Source: Flavobacteriales bacterium UBA4474
GTDB lineage: Bacteria; Bacteroidota; Bacteroidia; Flavobacteriales_D; Sanyastnellaceae
DNA length: 8,924 bases
Direction: 5' to 3'
Assembly (NCBI GenBank): GCA_002389295.1
Contig: DGOE01000013.1
Span: 1-8,924, forward strand
Shown here: positions 5,805 through 8,924 of the stretch, piece after piece
Position numbering within the stretch: position 1 is the stretch's first letter
How the letters are laid out: the number at the start of each line of letters is the position of its first letter
Program-made: the position numbers and the translations under genes
The notes under the pieces: model-generated
The model's database searches: none
Told to the model about the DNA's origin: nothing
The model's input: the letters and a program-made list of their open reading frames with translations, nothing else

Positions 5805-7565
5805 ATGCAATTGGCCCTGTTGGATTTCATCGTGATCGGCGGTGTTTTGTTGACCATTCTCATCATCGGACTGCTGGCCGGCAGGGCGGGAAACAACAAC
5901 GCTGACGACTTTTTTCTCGGCGGGCGCAACATGCCGTGGTGGCTGCTTGGTACCTCCATGGTCGCGACCACCTTTAGCGCTGACACCCCCAACCTTGTCA
6001 CCGACCTGGTGAGGCAGCAGGGGGTGGCAGGGAACTGGGCCTGGTGGGCGTTTCTGCTCACCGGCATGGTCACGGTATTCGTTTACGCCCGGATGTGGCG
6101 CCGTTCTGGCGTTCTCACCGACATCGCCTTTTATGAGCTGCGCTACGGGGGCAGGGCAGGGGCCTTTTTGCGGGGCTTCCGTGCCGTTTACCTGGGATTG
6201 GTGTTCAATGTCTTGGTCATGGCCACCGTCAGCTTGGCCGCCATCAAACTGGGCAGCATCCTGCTGGGGTGGCCCGGGTGGCTGACGCTTTTGGTGACGT
6301 GTTCAGTGACATTGCTGTTTAGCGTGTACGGGGGCTTGCGCGCCATCCTGTGGACCGACCTTTTCCAGTTCTTTTTGGCCATGGGCGGCGCGGTCGCTGC
6401 CTGTGTCTGCGTGCTCGGCCTTCCCGAGGTGGGCGGACTTCAAGGCTTGATGACCCACCCCAACGTGGTGGGCAAGCTCTCCGTTTGGCCCGACTTCGGC
6501 GACCCCCAGGTTTGGGTGCCGGTCTTGCTCGTCCCCCTGGCCGTGCAATGGTGGGCGAGTTACTATCCCGGTGCTGAGCCGGGGGGTGGCGGCTACATCG
6601 CCCAGCGGATGTTCAGTGCCCGCAGCGAAGGAGACGCCGTGGGCGCTACGCTGTTGTTCAATGCGGCCCATTATGCCTTGCGGCCTTGGCCATGGATCCT
6701 GGTCGGCCTGGCTTCCTTGATTGTCTTTCCAGAACTCGACGACATCGCCGCCGCCTTTCCTGGACTGGCCGCGGACAAAGTGGGGCACGACGTGGCCTAT
6801 CCGGCCATGCTGAGCCTCCTTCCGACGGGGCTGTTGGGCTGGGTCGCCGCATCATTGCTCGCCGCTTTCATCTCTACCATGAGCACCCAAGTCAACCTCG
6901 GCGCGAGCTACCTCGTCCACGACGGTTGGGCGCGCTTCATCCGCCCGGACGCCGATGAAGCCGCCAAGGTGCGCGCGGGCCGCTGGGCCAGCCTGCTCTC
7001 GCTGCTGGCCGGTGCGCTGCTGAGTTTGACCTTGACCTCGGCTGGGCAGGCGTTCAACCTGCTGCTCCTTTTGGGTGCGGGAACAGGAGGGCTCTTCATC
7101 CTGCGCTGGTTTTGGTGGCGCATTTCCGCCAGCACCGAAATCGTGGCCATGGCCATATCATTGGTGGTTGCTGCGTATTTCACATGGATCCACGACGGTT
7201 TGGGTTGGTGGCCCATGGCAGACTGGGCCAAGCTTGTGGCTGGAAGCCTCTTGACCACGGCAGGCTGGGTCGCCGCCGCTTATGCATTGCCGCCGGAGCA
7301 TCCAGAGATATTGCAGCGCTTTGTCGACAAGGTCAACCCAGGTGGGCCGGGTTGGAAGCGGTTTCCTTCTACGGCTGCTGCGGAGGGGGATACTTGGAAT
7401 GTGCCCCGCGCCCTGTTGCAGGCCTTTTTGGGATGCGTTGCCGTGTATGGCTTGTTGCTGGGAGTGGGCGCCGCCCTCTTCGATCAAGGGCCGCAAGGCA
7501 TGCTGCTGGGCATTTTGAGCGGGTTGTCCATCTCCGGCATCCTCCGGCTCCAAAAGAAGGCATGA
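5805..7565 (+). CDS. Sodium:solute symporter (SSF family)
   Basis: This is an inner-membrane, sodium-coupled solute importer of 586 residues with many hydrophobic helices. The N-terminus has the SSF hallmark FFLGGRNMPWWLLGTSM (36-52) followed by ATTFSADTP. YGGLRAILWTDLFQFF (175-190) is the classic SSF signature region. FISTMSTQVNLGASYLV (355-371) covers the helix that supplies sodium-site hydroxyls (Ser357/Thr358) in known members. The chain continues past the core, with extra helices at about 475-494 and 536-556. I start at ATG 5805 (MQLALLDFIVIGG), which begins the first helix; upstream ATGs at 5724, 5778 and 5781 add non-conserved residues. The stop overlaps the kinase start (ATGA), so the two are coupled. 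The downstream sugar kinase suggests a sugar or uronate as substrate, but this is inference only. Confidence 0.9.
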   Translation: MQLALLDFIVIGGVLLTILIIGLLAGRAGNNNADDFFLGGRNMPWWLLGTSMVATTFSADTPNLVTDLVRQQGVAGNWAWWAFLLTGMVTVFVYARMWRRSGVLTDIAFYELRYGGRAGAFLRGFRAVYLGLVFNVLVMATVSLAAIKLGSILLGWPGWLTLLVTCSVTLLFSVYGGLRAILWTDLFQFFLAMGGAVAACVCVLGLPEVGGLQGLMTHPNVVGKLSVWPDFGDPQVWVPVLLVPLAVQWWASYYPGAEPGGGGYIAQRMFSARSEGDAVGATLLFNAAHYALRPWPWILVGLASLIVFPELDDIAAAFPGLAADKVGHDVAYPAMLSLLPTGLLGWVAASLLAAFISTMSTQVNLGASYLVHDGWARFIRPDADEAAKVRAGRWASLLSLLAGALLSLTLTSAGQAFNLLLLLGAGTGGLFILRWFWWRISASTEIVAMAISLVVAAYFTWIHDGLGWWPMADWAKLVAGSLLTTAGWVAAAYALPPEHPEILQRFVDKVNPGGPGWKRFPSTAAAEGDTWNVPRALLQAFLGCVAVYGLLLGVGAALFDQGPQGMLLGILSGLSISGILRLQKKA

Positions 7566-8578
7566 CCGCGCCGTTTACCAGTTCCGCCCCGGGGCGGCTT
7601 TGCCTGTTTGGTGAGCACCAGGACTATCTGGGCCTGCCTGTCATTGCCGTGGCGATGAACCGCAGGTGCGCGTTGACATTTGAGCCTTTGTTAGAAATGG
7701 AAGTCAAGGTGCACAGCGCAGCACTGGGCGACTTGGCCCATTACAGCCTGCTCGGCATGACGGCTGAAGACCGCACCAGTGCCATGGGCCATGCGCTGTC
7801 CGCGATGCTCGACACCGCTGAAGGCCTGCCCCATTCGGGCTGGAAAGTGACCATCGCAAGTGAGGTGCCCATCCGCGCCGGCTGCAGTTCATCGACCGCC
7901 TTGCTGACCGCGTGGATCGCAGGGTGGGGGCACATCCTGCACGGTGGACTCGACACCCGAGAAGTCGTGCGGCGCTGCCACCAATACGAAGTGCTCGACT
8001 TCAATGGCGCAGGTGGCAACATGGACCAATTCGCCTGTGGTCATGGCGGCCTGCACCGCTTCGGCTCAGGAGCACCACAGAAACTGCACTTGCCCGACGG
8101 CACCTTTGTGTTGGCGGATTCCGGAGCGCCCAAAGACACCCAGGGACACCTGCGCCGATGCCGGGATGGGCGCATCCCGCTGATGCCGCACATCGACGCG
8201 CCCAAGCCCGGAATGACCACTGACGAGGTGCAGTTGTTGGAGGGCACCCGGATCAACCGGGATCTGGAAATCAAATGGGCCGCCCTGATGGCGACAGAAG
8301 GTGTGGACGGCGCCGCCATGGGCGCTGACCTGACCCGCCACCACGCCGTTTTGCGCGACACCCTCGGCCTGTCCACACCACGGATAGAAGCGATGCTCGA
8401 TGCAGCGGGAGCGGCGGGGGCTTGGGGTGGAAAAATCAACGGGTCCGGTGGTGGGGGCTGCGCCTTCGCGTTGTGCCCAGACAACCGCGTAAATGAGGTG
8501 GTCAACGCCATGACCGCAGCCGGCGCTGTGGGGGCTTGGCCTGTTCACATGGATAAAGGTGTCACATGCCCGTTGTAA
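7562..8578 (+). CDS. Galactokinase-like GHMP sugar kinase
   Basis: This is a predicted ATP-dependent sugar 1-kinase of the cytosol, 338 residues. It has the sugar-binding signature GRLCLFGEHQDYLG (11-24; compare GRxNxIGEHxDY of galactokinase), the GHMP ATP loop PIRAGCSSSTALL (103-115), the catalytic-Asp motif GGNMDQFACG (Asp155), DSGAPKDT (187-194) and motif 3, GGKINGSGGGGCAFAL (289-304). All three GHMP motifs are present, so it should be active. Galactose, fucose, glucuronate, arabinose and N-acetylhexosamine kinases share this layout, and the sequence differs enough from GalK (LCLFGEHQDY) that I do not assign galK. It starts at the ATG of an ATGA overlap with the symporter and overlaps the nucleotidyltransferase by 13 nt, which implies translational coupling and a shared sugar-activation pathway. 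Confidence 0.88.
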   Translation: MTAPFTSSAPGRLCLFGEHQDYLGLPVIAVAMNRRCALTFEPLLEMEVKVHSAALGDLAHYSLLGMTAEDRTSAMGHALSAMLDTAEGLPHSGWKVTIASEVPIRAGCSSSTALLTAWIAGWGHILHGGLDTREVVRRCHQYEVLDFNGAGGNMDQFACGHGGLHRFGSGAPQKLHLPDGTFVLADSGAPKDTQGHLRRCRDGRIPLMPHIDAPKPGMTTDEVQLLEGTRINRDLEIKWAALMATEGVDGAAMGADLTRHHAVLRDTLGLSTPRIEAMLDAAGAAGAWGGKINGSGGGGCAFALCPDNRVNEVVNAMTAAGAVGAWPVHMDKGVTCPL

Positions 8579-8924
8579 ACCCCACCATCATAATGGCCGC
8601 CGGCAAAGGCAGCCGGATGAAAGCGCGGGCTGACCTCCCTCCGGAGGTGCTCCTCGAAGCCAGCGCCCGACCTAAAGCCATGATCCGCATTGGCAAAGCG
8701 CGCAAGCCTTTGCTCGCGTATATCCTGCAGCAGCTCGCCAGTGAAGGGTGCACAGGAGCCTGTGTGGTCATCGCAGAAGATGACACCATCACACCTGCTC
8801 ATTTTAACCGGCACCCCATCGACAGACTGGAGGTTTCTTTTGTCCGGCAGGCCATACCCGCGGGAAGAACCAAGCCGCTGGGCACAGCCCACGCCGTTCA
8901 ATTGGCCCTGGAAGCCCATCCCGC
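8566..8924 (+). CDS. Sugar-phosphate nucleotidyltransferase (partial, 3' end outside window)
   Basis: The first 119 codons are present. MAAGKGSRMK (10-19) is the nucleotide-binding loop of NTP-transferase (sugar pyrophosphorylase) enzymes. RPKAMIRIG with KPLLAYIL (about 35-54) supplies the usual lysine and dimer/sugar-phosphate strand. KPLGTAHAVQLAL near residues 102-114 matches the conserved GTA motif. The expected reaction is NTP + sugar-1-phosphate to NDP-sugar + PPi; base and sugar are unknown. About 17 residues separate the glycine loop from PKAM, longer than in GlmU/RfbA types (AAGxGTRL..PK). The start at 8566 lies inside the kinase gene (13-nt overlap) and places MPVVNPTIIMAAG in the normal first strand. 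Confidence 0.85.
   Translation, partial: MPVVNPTIIMAAGKGSRMKARADLPPEVLLEASARPKAMIRIGKARKPLLAYILQQLASEGCTGACVVIAEDDTITPAHFNRHPIDRLEVSFVRQAIPAGRTKPLGTAHAVQLALEAHP

Overview
The window looks like chromosomal DNA of a fairly GC-rich member of the Bacteroidota, plausibly an aquatic Flavobacteriales-like lineage. The evidence is a C-terminal type IX secretion (T9SS) type A sorting domain on one protein, starts without Shine-Dalgarno sequences, and A/T-rich elements just before some starts. The lineage below phylum is a guess. Genes are tightly packed, with several zero-gap, 1-nt-gap or overlapping junctions.

Layout. (1) Positions 1-78 hold the last 25 codons of an unidentified plus-strand gene, followed by a hairpin and about 200 nt of non-coding DNA with a weak 34-nt-period repeat. 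(2) Positions 302-2233, plus strand: a complete T2-type acetyl-CoA acetyltransferase, directly followed by an NlpC/P60 (C40) peptidase that resembles the cytosolic muropeptide-recycling enzyme YkfC. (3) Positions 2220-5730, minus strand, read right to left: a secreted cytochrome c / copper type II monooxygenase-like protein with a dockerin-like EF-hand tail (A); a small redoxin starting 1 nt after it; and a close paralogue of A that carries a T9SS sorting tail instead (B). Both large proteins keep the heme motif CxxCH and all six positions expected for the two copper sites of peptidylglycine/dopamine monooxygenases. (4) Positions 5805-8924, plus strand: a sodium:solute symporter, a galactokinase-like GHMP sugar kinase and a sugar nucleotidyltransferase (cut by the window end), each overlapping the next.

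How they may work together. Cluster 3 looks like an exported or surface redox system in which a heme c domain could feed electrons to a copper monooxygenase-like core, with a redoxin in the same transcript. Its substrate is unknown. Cluster 4 has the logic of a sugar-salvage route: import, 1-phosphorylation, then activation to an NDP-sugar. The specific sugar cannot be read from sequence. The cluster 2 pair has no obvious shared pathway beyond co-transcription.

The most interesting part is the tandem pair A/B: nearly collinear for about 410 residues, then switching abruptly to unrelated C-terminal tails, which suggests two different cell-surface destinations for the same enzyme core.
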